From contig CANLOL010000002.1 in NCBI GenBank assembly GCA_947492905.1, positions 1 through 64,000 of the forward strand: a stretch of DNA of 64,000 nt. Direction: 5' to 3'. A program made the translations under genes and the position numbers. Source of the DNA: an uncultured Sphingorhabdus sp. GTDB taxonomy: Bacteria > Pseudomonadota > Alphaproteobacteria > Sphingomonadales > Sphingomonadaceae. Shown in pieces: positions 33,825 through 42,423 of the stretch (positions within the stretch are counted from its first letter, which is position 1; each line of letters begins with the position of its first letter). A model generated the notes under the pieces. The model had not been told where the DNA came from, searched no databases, and worked only from the letters and a program-made list of their open reading frames with translations.

Positions 33825-34724
33825 ATGACCAGTTTACGCCAGCTCGAATATTTGGTTGCAGTCGCGGACTTAAAACATTTTGGTAAGGCCGCAGCATCGG
33901 TAAATATAAGCCAACCAACATTGAGCCAACAGATTAAAACGCTTGAAAACCGATTGGCTGTTAAATTGGTCGAGAGAAATGAAACGCCAGTCAACCTGAC
34001 GCCCATTGGTCGCGAAATAGCTAAAAGAGCGCGCGAGATTATTGTTCAAGTTGATGATATTGCTTCTTTTGCCAAGCGCAGCAAAGATGGTCTTTCTGGA
34101 ACAATTAGATTTGGAGTGACCCCAACATTAGGGCCCTATCTGATGCCGCCGATAGTTGCTGAATTGCACAAAAAATATCCCGATATGCGGCTGCATATAA
34201 GAGAGGGAATCCCTGATGTCCAAATTGATGAGCTTAGGCGTGGGCAATTGGATATGTTGCTATCTCCGTTCCCCGTTTCCCATGATGGCGTTGAGATAGA
34301 AGCTTTATTTAGAGAGTCGCTTCATATCGTTGCGGCACCAGACCATATATTGTGCAGCATTGATGATTTAGAGATTTCAGACCTAAAGGGGAAAGGGTTT
34401 TTAAGCTTAGAGAAAAGTCATCATTTACATAGGCAAACACGCGCTATTTGCGATCAATTAGGTGCTATTCTATTGGAAGATTATGAAGGGACTAGCTTAG
34501 ATAGTTTGCAGCAAATGGTGGGCTCAGGATTGGGCTTGGCAATTTTACCGCGACTCTATCTTGATTCCGAAACCAGTGGCAGCGATATGATTACTAGGTT
34601 AGAGATTAAGGGTTGGAGCGCTCACAGATCTATTGCGGCAATATGGCGCAGCGGAGCGGCTTATGCAGATAGCTATCAGCTCATTAGTGATATGATAAAG
34701 AAGCGATCATATGCCATTTTATAG
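33825..34724 (+). CDS. OxyR-like LysR family regulator lacking the peroxidatic cysteine
   Basis: This LysR-type regulator has 299 residues: an N-terminal winged helix (FGKAAASVNISQPTLSQQIKTLE) and a C-terminal sensing domain aligned without gaps to OxyR around the redox site. OxyR reads LEDGHCLRDQAMGFC; here it is LEKSHHLHRQTRAIC. The peroxide-reacting Cys199 is therefore His200, while the partner Cys208 is kept as Cys209. GTSLDSLQQMVGSGLGLAILP continues the OxyR likeness. Disulfide sensing of peroxide by the known route should not work; a different signal is inferred. The gene is divergent from the DUF465 gene. Confidence 0.85.
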   Translation: MTSLRQLEYLVAVADLKHFGKAAASVNISQPTLSQQIKTLENRLAVKLVERNETPVNLTPIGREIAKRAREIIVQVDDIASFAKRSKDGLSGTIRFGVTPTLGPYLMPPIVAELHKKYPDMRLHIREGIPDVQIDELRRGQLDMLLSPFPVSHDGVEIEALFRESLHIVAAPDHILCSIDDLEISDLKGKGFLSLEKSHHLHRQTRAICDQLGAILLEDYEGTSLDSLQQMVGSGLGLAILPRLYLDSETSGSDMITRLEIKGWSAHRSIAAIWRSGAAYADSYQLISDMIKKRSYAIL

Positions 34725-34762
34725 CGTTACAGAATTTACAGTAATTATTTCATTCATTGAAT

Positions 34763-34790
34763 AGAAAGGGCAATGAGGGCTGCCCTTTCT
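34763..34790. terminator. Bidirectional terminator between convergent genes
   Basis: AGAAAGGGCA (34763-34772) pairs with TGCCCTTTCT (34781-34790) around an 8-nt loop. On the plus strand AATCCTTTTC follows. It lies in the 81-bp gap between the OxyR-like gene and the outer-membrane protein gene. Confidence 0.7.
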
Positions 34791-34805
34791 AATCCTTTTC
34801 TTCAA

Positions 34806-35354
34806 TTAAAAGTTAAATTGAAGTCCAACGGTTGCACGTGTTGTATCAAATGAAATTGTATCAAATACTGCACGAATGCTTACATTCTCACTGACTTGAA
34901 CTTGAGCACCAATACCAACCAGATAGTCATCGATACTATCATCAACGCCAAATTGGTTTGCACCGCTTACGCCAGTAAGACTTTCAAGGTCTAAATCTAC
35001 AAATTGATAGCCACCGCGTAAAAAGATTTGTCCGCCTTCACCTAGTTGAGCGCCCAATTTTGCTGTGATGCCATATTCTGTATCGATCGCACCAGTGCCA
35101 AGGTTGAAATTACCTTCAACGCCGACAATTAATGTTTCACCAGCAGGAACATCAACGCCTATATAACCTCCGTAAATGAAGCTATCATCATTTTCTATAA
35201 GAGCGATATCACCAGCTCCAAGATCATGATAACCTGCATTAACGCCAGCATATACTGTGCTTCCACCTTCAGATTCTTGTGCGAAAGCCGGAGTAGAAAT
35301 CAAAGTGGTTGCAATTATTGCTGTAGTTAAAATATTTTTTTTCATATTATTCAT
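34806..35354 (-). CDS. Small outer-membrane beta-barrel protein
   Basis: The 182-residue protein has a signal peptide (KKNILTTAIIATTLISTPAFAQ in part, cleaved after AFA) and then alternating beta strands rich in G, Y, V and aromatic ends, finishing in VGLQFNF with the C-terminal phenylalanine typical of barrel proteins. It resembles OmpA-barrel/opacity-type eight-strand proteins in length. Function is unknown, perhaps structural. A 157-bp AT-rich gap separates its start from the queA stop. Confidence 0.8.
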   Translation of the reverse strand: MNNMKKNILTTAIIATTLISTPAFAQESEGGSTVYAGVNAGYHDLGAGDIALIENDDSFIYGGYIGVDVPAGETLIVGVEGNFNLGTGAIDTEYGITAKLGAQLGEGGQIFLRGGYQFVDLDLESLTGVSGANQFGVDDSIDDYLVGIGAQVQVSENVSIRAVFDTISFDTTRATVGLQFNF

Positions 35355-35511
35355 CCATATATATTATTTTAATGAACTACTAACACGTCTACATGAAAAA
35401 ACTCTTCGTATGACTTCTTCCCTATGCCGTTTAATGTTACTAAAAAAAACAAGAAAAAATCATATGAATATTTTTAATATCGATTTGTGATAAAAATATT
35501 ACATAACTATA

Positions 35512-36543
35512 TTATGGGATTAATAAACTACTGTCGCCATAGGAATAAAAGCGGTAATTATTTGCAATGGCATGATTATAAAGTGATTGCATGCGATCAA
35601 CGCCCATCAATGCACTGACGAGCATGAACAATGTGCTCTTGGGCAGATGAAAATTGGTGATAAGTCCGTCAATGCCGCGAAATTTATAACCAGGGGTTAT
35701 GAATATATCGGTATCGCCTTTGAATGGTTTGATGATGCCATCTTCATCGGTTGCGCTTTCAATGAGGCGCAATGATGTTGTCCCCACTGAGATTATGCGC
35801 CCGCCATTTTTACGCGTTTCATTCATCTGGTCAGCTGTGCTTTGCGTTATTTCGCCCCATTCGCTGTGCATGACATGATTGTCAGTGTCATCGACCTTTA
35901 CGGGTAGAAATGTTCCCGCTCCAACATGCAGGGTCAGCGATATATGATTGATATTAGCCGCTTGTAATTGACACATCAATTCGGGCGTGAAGTGCAAGGC
36001 CGCTGTTGGGGCGGCAACTGCTCCATCTTTTTGCGCAAACATGGTTTGATAATCTTCATAATCACGTTCATCGGTAGGCCGCTTACCCGCAATATAAGGC
36101 GGCAGCGGCATAGTCCCCGCACGATTAAGCAATATTTCGACAGCTTCATCGCCTTCGAAATAGAGTGTGAAACTGCCATCTTCATGCCGCTCTTGCGCTG
36201 TTGCAAAAACCTCAGCTCCGAAATCAATCCGATCGTTGGGCTTTAGTCTTTTGGCATTGCGGATAAAGGCTTGCCATCTGCGCAGATCAATACGCTTATG
36301 CAATGTAGCTCCAAACATGGCTTCGCCACCGACTTTTGTGCCCGATAATTGTGCAGGAATTACGCGTGTATCGTTGAATATGAGCAAGTCATTTGGTTGT
36401 AATAGATTGGGTAAGTCCGATACAATATGATCTTGCGTACCTCCATTTTGTGCTACCAAAAGCTTTGCGCTATGGCGCGGTGAAGCTGGCCGCAGGGCAA
36501 TGCTTTCGGGCGGTAATTCAAAATCAAATATATTGGTTTGCAT
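35512..36543 (-). CDS. queA: S-adenosylmethionine:tRNA ribosyltransferase-isomerase
   Basis: QueA transfers and rearranges the ribosyl part of SAM onto 7-aminomethyl-7-deazaguanine in tRNA, giving epoxyqueuosine. The 343-residue protein has family motifs: FDFELPPESIALRPASPRHSAKLLV at the start (given in part), LLIFNDTRVIPAQL, LTLHVGAGTFLPVK and GTTSLRLIESA, and ends FYSYGDSSLLI. Cyclophilin lies just upstream on the same strand, an order seen in related genomes. Confidence 0.96.
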   Translation of the reverse strand: MQTNIFDFELPPESIALRPASPRHSAKLLVAQNGGTQDHIVSDLPNLLQPNDLLIFNDTRVIPAQLSGTKVGGEAMFGATLHKRIDLRRWQAFIRNAKRLKPNDRIDFGAEVFATAQERHEDGSFTLYFEGDEAVEILLNRAGTMPLPPYIAGKRPTDERDYEDYQTMFAQKDGAVAAPTAALHFTPELMCQLQAANINHISLTLHVGAGTFLPVKVDDTDNHVMHSEWGEITQSTADQMNETRKNGGRIISVGTTSLRLIESATDEDGIIKPFKGDTDIFITPGYKFRGIDGLITNFHLPKSTLFMLVSALMGVDRMQSLYNHAIANNYRFYSYGDSSLLIP

Positions 36544-36594
36544 AGCAACCCATTAGTATCACTCGCCCAAGGGAGCAATAGAGATAATATCCGA

Positions 36595-37245
36595 TTAATC
36601 GATGATAGACAATTCGTCGTCACCGGGCAGTGATCTATCTACAACTTCAATCGCAGGAGCTGGTTTATTATCTGCAGCAATAGAGGCTTGAACGATGCGA
36701 TCCGGTGTTTTTGGCGGTTCGCCGCGCTGAATAGCATCGACATATTGCATGCCGCTTTTGACACGTCCAAATAATGAATAATTATTATCCAGTGTGAAGC
36801 GCGGTTGGAAGACGATGAAAAATTGACTGTTACCAGAGTTTTCATCGGTTGCAGTTCGTGCCATAGATACTGTTCCGCGAACATGCACATGGCGGGTAAA
36901 TTCTGCTTCTAAATCGGGTAATTCTGAACCGCCTTGGCCAGTGCCTGTTGGATCGCCCGTTTGCGCCATAAAGCCTTCTATCACGCGGTGGAAAACAATC
37001 CCATCATAGAAACCTTGACGCGTAAGTGTTTTGATGCGTTCTACATGATTGGGGGCTATGTGCGGGTATAGCACAATGGTTACGCGGCCGCCGGTCGATA
37101 GATCGAGGACCAAATGATTTTCTGGATCATTGGGATCAAATTGAACGGCAGGTTCCGCTGCTTCGCTCTCTTGAGCCATTGCAGGTGATAAATTCATGGC
37201 GGCTAACAAAGTAAGGAGTAGGGGAAAGATACTTTTCAAACGCAT
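36595..37245 (-). CDS. Periplasmic cyclophilin-type peptidyl-prolyl isomerase
   Basis: This folding catalyst isomerises proline bonds. The 216-residue protein has a signal peptide ending in SPAMAQ and one cyclophilin domain: FYDGIVFHRVIEGFMAQTGDPTGTGQGG, with the catalytic Arg in FHRV, then GTVSMART and NSGNSQFFIVF. It is exported, unlike cytoplasmic PpiB. It lies 51 nt before queA on the same strand and probably shares its mRNA. The 172-bp gap upstream to the acyl-CoA dehydrogenase holds no clear element. Confidence 0.92.
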   Translation of the reverse strand: MRLKSIFPLLLTLLAAMNLSPAMAQESEAAEPAVQFDPNDPENHLVLDLSTGGRVTIVLYPHIAPNHVERIKTLTRQGFYDGIVFHRVIEGFMAQTGDPTGTGQGGSELPDLEAEFTRHVHVRGTVSMARTATDENSGNSQFFIVFQPRFTLDNNYSLFGRVKSGMQYVDAIQRGEPPKTPDRIVQASIAADNKPAPAIEVVDRSLPGDDELSIID

Positions 37246-37417
37246 TTTTTATAATCCTAATGTTAAAATATATGTCTTCATATCCAAATTGCCTGTCGCT
37301 GTCATGAACGAAGTGATTTAATGTGCAAATTTATTTTAATTGCGCGATTAAAAAACTTGACCATTTTATCATTCTTCTGCCATGTGATTGTGAAAATAAA
37401 AACCTCAGGAGCAATAT

Positions 37418-38572
37418 ATGTCTTTAGATACAATACCGCGCAATGCTTATGATGAAGACCAAGAAGCATTTCGCCAAACCGTGCGCCAATTCTTACAAAA
37501 AGAAGTCGCTCCCAATGCAGAACAATGGGATAAAGACAAAATCATTCCAAAAGATATTTGGCCAAAAGCTGGCGAGCTTGGGATGTTATGCCCAACAGTT
37601 CCAGAAGAATATGGCGGCCTAGGGCTTGATTTTGGTTATAATGCGATTGTTGATGAAGAAGTGGCCTATGGCGCTGGCGCGGCGCTAGGTTTCTCGCTTC
37701 AATCAGATATTGTTGTAAATTATATCATCTCTTACGGCAGCGAAGAGCAAAAGAAAAAATGGCTTCCTCGCCTTGTCTCTGGTGAGACTATTACAGCGAT
37801 TGCCATGACAGAACCAGGCGTTGGTAGCGATTTGCAAGGCATTAAAACCTCTGCGAAAAAAGACGGTAATCATTATGTTATTAATGGTTCAAAAACCTAT
37901 ATCACAAATGGTCAAAATGCTGACCTTGTGTTGGTTTGCGCCAAAACTGATCCGGATGCAGACCCAGCATGGAAAGGCGTTTCTATCATATTAGTAGAAG
38001 CCGATACCGAAGGGTTTGAGCGTGGCCGTAATCTCGATAAAATTGGGATGGATAGTGCGGATACATCAGAATTATTCTTCAATGACGTGCGCGTACCCAT
38101 GACAAATTGTTTGGGCGAAGAAGGTAAAGGCTTCATCTATTTGATGAGCGAGCTACCGCAAGAGCGCCTGTCTATAGCCGTTAGTGCCCAAGCATCGGCG
38201 CAAAAAGCATTTGATGATACGGTTGAATTTGTGCGCGAGCGTAAAGCTTTTGGTAAGCCTGTGATTGATTTTCAAAACACCCGTTTTGTTTTGGCTGATT
38301 TGAAATCCAAATTACAAGTCGGCTGGGCGCATCTTGATTGGGCTTTGGTTCGTCACAATAAAAAAGAATTGACCGCCGAAGAGGGAGCTGCTGCGAAATT
38401 ATGGCATACTGATTTGCAGTGGGAAGTGATGGATAAATGTTTGCAGCTTCATGGCGGTGCAGGTTATATGAACGAATATAGCATAGCTAAACAATGGCGC
38501 GGTGCACGCGTTACCCGCATATTTGGCGGTACTAATGAGATTATGAAAGAATTGATAGGGCGCACGCTTTAA
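37418..38572 (+). CDS. Acyl-CoA dehydrogenase
   Basis: This FAD enzyme introduces the alpha-beta double bond in acyl-CoA during fatty- or branched-acid degradation. At 384 residues it has the standard three-part fold: helical N-domain, middle beta-domain with AMTEPGVGSDLQGIKT and the FAD/substrate motif YITNGQNADLVLVC, and C-terminal helical domain ending in LHGGAGYMNEYSIAKQWRGARVT and FGGTNEIMKELIGR. AGGAG precedes the ATG. The chain-length preference cannot be read. An intrinsic terminator follows, so it is probably a single-gene unit. Confidence 0.93.
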   Translation: MSLDTIPRNAYDEDQEAFRQTVRQFLQKEVAPNAEQWDKDKIIPKDIWPKAGELGMLCPTVPEEYGGLGLDFGYNAIVDEEVAYGAGAALGFSLQSDIVVNYIISYGSEEQKKKWLPRLVSGETITAIAMTEPGVGSDLQGIKTSAKKDGNHYVINGSKTYITNGQNADLVLVCAKTDPDADPAWKGVSIILVEADTEGFERGRNLDKIGMDSADTSELFFNDVRVPMTNCLGEEGKGFIYLMSELPQERLSIAVSAQASAQKAFDDTVEFVRERKAFGKPVIDFQNTRFVLADLKSKLQVGWAHLDWALVRHNKKELTAEEGAAAKLWHTDLQWEVMDKCLQLHGGAGYMNEYSIAKQWRGARVTRIFGGTNEIMKELIGRTL

Positions 38573-38596
38573 TTTTTATTCTTTACCGTTATAAGG

Positions 38597-38629
38597 GCCA
38601 TTCTGATTTTATATCGGGATGGCTTTTTT
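38597..38629 (+). terminator. Intrinsic terminator after the acyl-CoA dehydrogenase
   Basis: GCCATTC (38597-38603) and GGGATGGC (38616-38623) form the stem, and a run of six T residues follows. It starts 25 nt after the stop codon. Confidence 0.6.
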
Positions 38630-38668
38630 ATTTCCGATACCTTTATGCCCACTAAGGAGACTTGATCC

Positions 38669-39169
38669 GTGACACAATATAAGATGAGCTTCTTTCTGGT
38701 CTGCGCTGCTATGATGACGCCAGTTCATGCTCAAGAGGTTAAGCAGGAAAAAGAATCCGAAGCGGCAACATTGGGCGTCAATCATGTTGGTTTTGCGGTT
38801 AAAGATTTGGATGCTACAGCGGCATTCTTTGTCGAAACGCTGGGCTGGTCACCTGCGGGCGGTAGGCCGGATTATCCTGCAAAATTTGTCACCAATGGCA
38901 ATATTTTTGTCACTTTATGGCGCGTGAATGATCCTGAAAATGCAGTAGCATTTGATCGCAAGAATAATGTTGGTTTGCACCATATGGCGATTACGGTTCG
39001 TGATTTGGATGCGCTGAATGCGCTTCATGAAAAATTCAAAGCGCATGATGGTGTAATTGTTGAATTTGCCCCTGAATTTTTGGGTAACGGGCCAACCACG
39101 CACATGATTATCAGAGAACCCAGTGGTTTGCGCCTCGAATTTATTGTTCCCGCAAACCGCATCAAATAA
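38669..39169 (+). CDS. Exported VOC/glyoxalase-fold protein
   Basis: The 166-residue protein starts with GTG behind AAGGAGA, has a signal peptide ending MTPVHAQ, and then a single vicinal-oxygen-chelate domain: LGVNHVGFAVKDLDATAAFF, VGLHHMAITVRDL and PSGLRLEFIVP. The His and Glu positions expected for metal binding are present. Such proteins are usually cytoplasmic, so the signal peptide is notable. The enzymatic activity is not predictable. A thioesterase gene follows after 27 nt. Confidence 0.82.
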   Translation: MTQYKMSFFLVCAAMMTPVHAQEVKQEKESEAATLGVNHVGFAVKDLDATAAFFVETLGWSPAGGRPDYPAKFVTNGNIFVTLWRVNDPENAVAFDRKNNVGLHHMAITVRDLDALNALHEKFKAHDGVIVEFAPEFLGNGPTTHMIIREPSGLRLEFIVPANRIK

Positions 39170-39196
39170 TAATATAATCCATTAAGAAAGAATAAT

Positions 39197-39631
39197 ATGA
39201 CCCGTCCAGAAGCTTGGCAAACGCAAATTGATAGCTATCCATTTAGCCACCGTACCGAAACACGTTTTGCGGATTTGGATATATTGGGGCATATCAATAA
39301 TGTTGCTATGGCGGGCTTGTTTGAACATGGGCGCGGCATGTTTAACCACAGCATCGAAGTTACGCGCCGCACCGAGGGACAGCGCTGGCTTATCGCGCGT
39401 GTTGAGCTTAATTATATAGCCGAAGCGCATTTTCCTGAGCATGTTTTCATATCAAGCGGCATATCACGCATCGGCAGCAGCAGCTGGGATATTGCATCGG
39501 CTGCGTTTCAAAATGATGAATGCAAAGCAGTGTGCATGACAACGATTGTGTTGACCGATAAAAATGGCTCGACGCCCATTGGCGATGAATTACGTAAAGA
39601 ATTTGAACGACTTATGGTCGTAAAGGGTTAG
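39197..39631 (+). CDS. Hotdog-fold acyl-CoA thioesterase
   Basis: The 144-residue protein resembles 4-hydroxybenzoyl-CoA thioesterase/YbgC-type enzymes: FADLDILGHINNVAMAGLFEHGR contains the catalytic-type Asp and the H-x-N-N core, and the second half has the ARVELNYIAEAHF strand. It would release free acids from acyl-CoA. AAGAAAG precedes the ATG. It follows the VOC gene closely and converges with the hypothetical gene at 39659. Confidence 0.85.
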   Translation: MTRPEAWQTQIDSYPFSHRTETRFADLDILGHINNVAMAGLFEHGRGMFNHSIEVTRRTEGQRWLIARVELNYIAEAHFPEHVFISSGISRIGSSSWDIASAAFQNDECKAVCMTTIVLTDKNGSTPIGDELRKEFERLMVVKG

Positions 39632-39658
39632 AAATTATAAGATAATTAATATTGAAAC

Positions 39659-40198
39659 CTAGCCTATAATTTTGATCCACTCTTCTGGGTAAATTTTATC
39701 ATTTATAGGGTAGTCTAATGTATCTGGTCCAACGAATAGGGCTTTACCTTCAAATAATTCTTTTAGTTTCCAAAATTCTTCTATTGCCGTCTTAACGGCT
39801 AATTTAGGGTTAGTGGAATCTAATATGGGGGCTCTGTAGCAAATAATTTCTATATTTAATCGTTCTCTCCAATTATCGATAAGTAATTTAAAATGTAGCG
39901 TAATATCTTTTAATACCATTTGATATTCTGGACACAGAGTTGTGATTTTGCCATTATCAAAAAAGTGAATATATTCTTCAATTGAATATATCTTATTCCA
40001 ATCCTCTTCTGTCGTATCATTTGCCCAAGAAGAATAATCAAAACTCATCCCTTTTGACAAATTACTAAGCTTCAATAAGGAGTCTCTGAAATTTGATTGC
40101 GAATTATCGAGTATGTATCCTTCGAAAAAACACATACCATCCTGCATTTCTTCGATTATATAACTGAATTCTTGCCAGATATCATCGAATGTTTGCAT
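39659..40198 (-). CDS. Hypothetical acidic protein
   Basis: The 179-residue protein is acidic and rich in W, Y, F, D, E and I, with no signal peptide or membrane segment (opening MQTFDDIWQEFSYIIEEMQD). I do not recognise the family. The coding sequence is markedly AT-richer than the crotonase gene ahead of it, which ends only 3 bp before the ATG, so they share an mRNA while differing in composition. Small acidic, AT-rich orphans are sometimes immunity proteins, but no toxin gene is near and I make no such claim. Confidence 0.65.
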   Translation of the reverse strand: MQTFDDIWQEFSYIIEEMQDGMCFFEGYILDNSQSNFRDSLLKLSNLSKGMSFDYSSWANDTTEEDWNKIYSIEEYIHFFDNGKITTLCPEYQMVLKDITLHFKLLIDNWRERLNIEIICYRAPILDSTNPKLAVKTAIEEFWKLKELFEGKALFVGPDTLDYPINDKIYPEEWIKIIG

Positions 40199-40201
40199 AT
40201 A

Positions 40202-41011
40202 TCAATCCACGAAATTAGCAGCGCGTTTTTGCATTTGTGACATAACGGCTTCTATCTGGTTGGGCTGGCGCATAACGCGGTTTTGCTCTACGCTTTCAGC
40301 GATTAAAATGGCATCTTCATCCATGTCGGGCAATTCATTGATAAGCGATTTTGCGCGCTGCATAGCATCGGGATTGCGGTTTGCTATTTCCGTCGCAATG
40401 GCCATCGCACGAGCAACGGGGTCTGCATCGACATAAGTCACAAAGCCCAATTCTTGGCCTTCTTCGCCAGAAAATTCGCGGTTGGTATAGGTGAGCTCGC
40501 GCAATATATCATCACGCACATTGCTGCGCCATATGGTGAAGCCGCCCATATCGGGGATTAAACCCCATTTCATTTCCATGATCGACATGCGCGTATCGGG
40601 CGCTGCAATACGGATATCAGCACCGCTAGCAATTTGCAGACCGCCGCCAAAGCATACTCCGTGCACTGCTGCGATTACTGGCATGGGTAGCTCACGCCAG
40701 ACCGTGCAAACATATTGGAAATCATTGGCATTACCATAGGTGCGTTCGGTAAGCGATTTTGCAATACCGCCGCTTGCATTGCCGCCGCTTGAGCTGCTTT
40801 TTGCCATGCTAGCCATGTCCAGCCCAGCGCAAAAACTGCGACCTTCACCGGATAAAACGACCGCTCGAATGGCGGGAGTTTCCATCAATTCTTGCCCAGC
40901 CTCTATTATGCCTTGGAACATATCAGGGTCCAGCGCGTTCATTTTTTCTGGTCGGTTCAAACGCACATGAGCAATATGGTTTTCAATCGAAATGGTAACG
41001 CGGTCAGTCAT
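40202..41011 (-). CDS. Enoyl-CoA hydratase/isomerase (crotonase family)
   Basis: This is a cytoplasmic crotonase-fold enzyme of 269 residues acting on acyl-CoA esters. It has the CoA/oxyanion motifs AVVLSGEGRSFCAGLDM and AAVHGVCFGGGLQIASGADIRIA, and ISIENHIAHVRLNRPEKMNALD at the start (given in part). The first catalytic Glu of classic hydratases is replaced in the G-G-G-L-Q-I segment (Gln), while MEMKWGLIPD keeps the second region. The exact reaction is uncertain. It is followed 3 bp later by the hypothetical gene. Confidence 0.88.
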   Translation of the reverse strand: MTDRVTISIENHIAHVRLNRPEKMNALDPDMFQGIIEAGQELMETPAIRAVVLSGEGRSFCAGLDMASMAKSSSSGGNASGGIAKSLTERTYGNANDFQYVCTVWRELPMPVIAAVHGVCFGGGLQIASGADIRIAAPDTRMSIMEMKWGLIPDMGGFTIWRSNVRDDILRELTYTNREFSGEEGQELGFVTYVDADPVARAMAIATEIANRNPDAMQRAKSLINELPDMDEDAILIAESVEQNRVMRQPNQIEAVMSQMQKRAANFVD

Positions 41012-41056
41012 AAGATGTCCCTTTATTGGGTTTGTTTATAAAATTTCGGTATGATT

Positions 41057-41668
41057 CTATTTTTTACCTTTAATCGCACGATTAACCAGCGGCAACTGAT
41101 CATTTCCAAAATACATATCATCACCGATAAATATTGAGGGCGAACCAAAGCTACCGCGATCTATCGCTTCTTGGGTATTGTTGCGAAGTTTAAGCTTTAT
41201 GGCATCGCTTTGGATTTCATTCATCAACCAATCACTATCAATTGCGCATGATTTGGCTATGGATATTAATATATCTGGGTCATCTATATTATGCTGATTT
41301 TCAAAATAAGCCTTGAAACAGGCGCTAGCAAATTTGTGCAATATATTGCCATCATCCTCTAAAGCGCAGCAGCAGCGCATGGCATATACGGATTTTAAGG
41401 GATGATGTTTTGAAGGAAAGTTAAGCGGTAATCCGCTCCAATCGGCCCAATCATTCAGGCTTTTTAGAAAAAATTTCATTTTTGGGTTTTTGCTATCTGC
41501 GCGACCAGCATAAACGCTTTGGTTGACGGCATTAAAAACGCCACCCACCAGAAAAGGTCGCCAGATGATTTGCGCATCATTTTGCTTGATAATGTCCTGA
41601 ATGTTGTGAAATGCTAAATATGTCCATGGACTAGATAGATCAAAGAAAAATTCGACTGTCTTGCTCAT
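41057..41668 (-). CDS. 2-hydroxychromene-2-carboxylate isomerase-like (DsbA/kappa GST) protein
   Basis: The 203-residue protein has the kappa-class GST/DsbA-like fold: VEFFFDLSSPWTYLAFHNI at the active-site end with the catalytic-type Ser, IIWRPFLVGGVFNAVN, a helical insert, and GSFGSPSIFIGDDMYFGNDQL with the cis-Pro. It would be a glutathione-dependent isomerase or transferase. ATG at 41666-41668 has AAGGA ahead and begins just at the end of the upstream GST gene, so the two are coupled. Confidence 0.85.
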   Translation of the reverse strand: MSKTVEFFFDLSSPWTYLAFHNIQDIIKQNDAQIIWRPFLVGGVFNAVNQSVYAGRADSKNPKMKFFLKSLNDWADWSGLPLNFPSKHHPLKSVYAMRCCCALEDDGNILHKFASACFKAYFENQHNIDDPDILISIAKSCAIDSDWLMNEIQSDAIKLKLRNNTQEAIDRGSFGSPSIFIGDDMYFGNDQLPLVNRAIKGKK

Positions 41669-41669
41669 A

Positions 41670-42365
41670 TCAATCTTCCTTATCTTTGATACCAAATAAT
41701 GTTTTGCGCGCCTTTGCATTGTCTTGGGGATTGCGGTTCAATAACTCTTTACCCAAATCCAAGCCTCTGCGTAGGGCAGGGCGCTCTTTTAGCAGATCAT
41801 ACCATCTTCTAACATTTGGGAAATATATTAAATCAATCTCTTGGCGTTTATAGGTGCGTACCCATGGAAAAATAGCCATATCGGCTATGCTATAGTCGCC
41901 AGCGACATATTTATTATTAGCCAATTGCCTGTCGAGTACGCCATAAAGTCGCTCTGTTTCTGAGCGATAGCGATCTATGGCATATGGGATTTTTTCGGGC
42001 GCATAGAGTTTGAAATGTCCGTGCTGACCAAGCATCGGACCAAGGCCGCCCATTTGCCACATGAGCCATTGCATAACATTGGCTCGGCCGCGTGGGTCAG
42101 AGGGCAAGAATTGACCATATTTATCGGCTATATATTCCATAATAGCCCCCGTTTCAAAAACCGAGATAGCTGCACCGCCATCGAGAGGATCATGGTCTAT
42201 AATTGCGGGAATACGATTATTGGGACTGATTTTAAGAAATTCTGGAGCAAATTGCTCGCCACCCATAATATTCACATATTTCACATTATAAGCTATTTTG
42301 CATTCTTCCAACAAAATAGAGACTTTCCAGCCATTTGGTGTAGGCGCATAATATAAATCAATCAT
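41670..42365 (-). CDS. Glutathione S-transferase, YghU/YfcG-like (nu class)
   Basis: The 231-residue protein has the thioredoxin-like domain (YYAPTPNGWKVSILLEE, with the T-P-N-G-x-K motif of nu-class enzymes, and NNRIPAIIDHDP with the cis-Pro), and an all-helical C-domain (GDYSIADMAIFPWV). Nu-class GSTs bind glutathione disulfide and often have disulfide-bond reductase activity. It is followed directly by a second glutathione-fold gene, suggesting a small glutathione-linked operon. Confidence 0.9.
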   Translation of the reverse strand: MIDLYYAPTPNGWKVSILLEECKIAYNVKYVNIMGGEQFAPEFLKISPNNRIPAIIDHDPLDGGAAISVFETGAIMEYIADKYGQFLPSDPRGRANVMQWLMWQMGGLGPMLGQHGHFKLYAPEKIPYAIDRYRSETERLYGVLDRQLANNKYVAGDYSIADMAIFPWVRTYKRQEIDLIYFPNVRRWYDLLKERPALRRGLDLGKELLNRNPQDNAKARKTLFGIKDKED

Positions 42366-42423
42366 ATATATCTCTCATCCAAAAAACTATGTTGGACGCA
42401 GCTTTGCTATGAGTCAAATAGGC

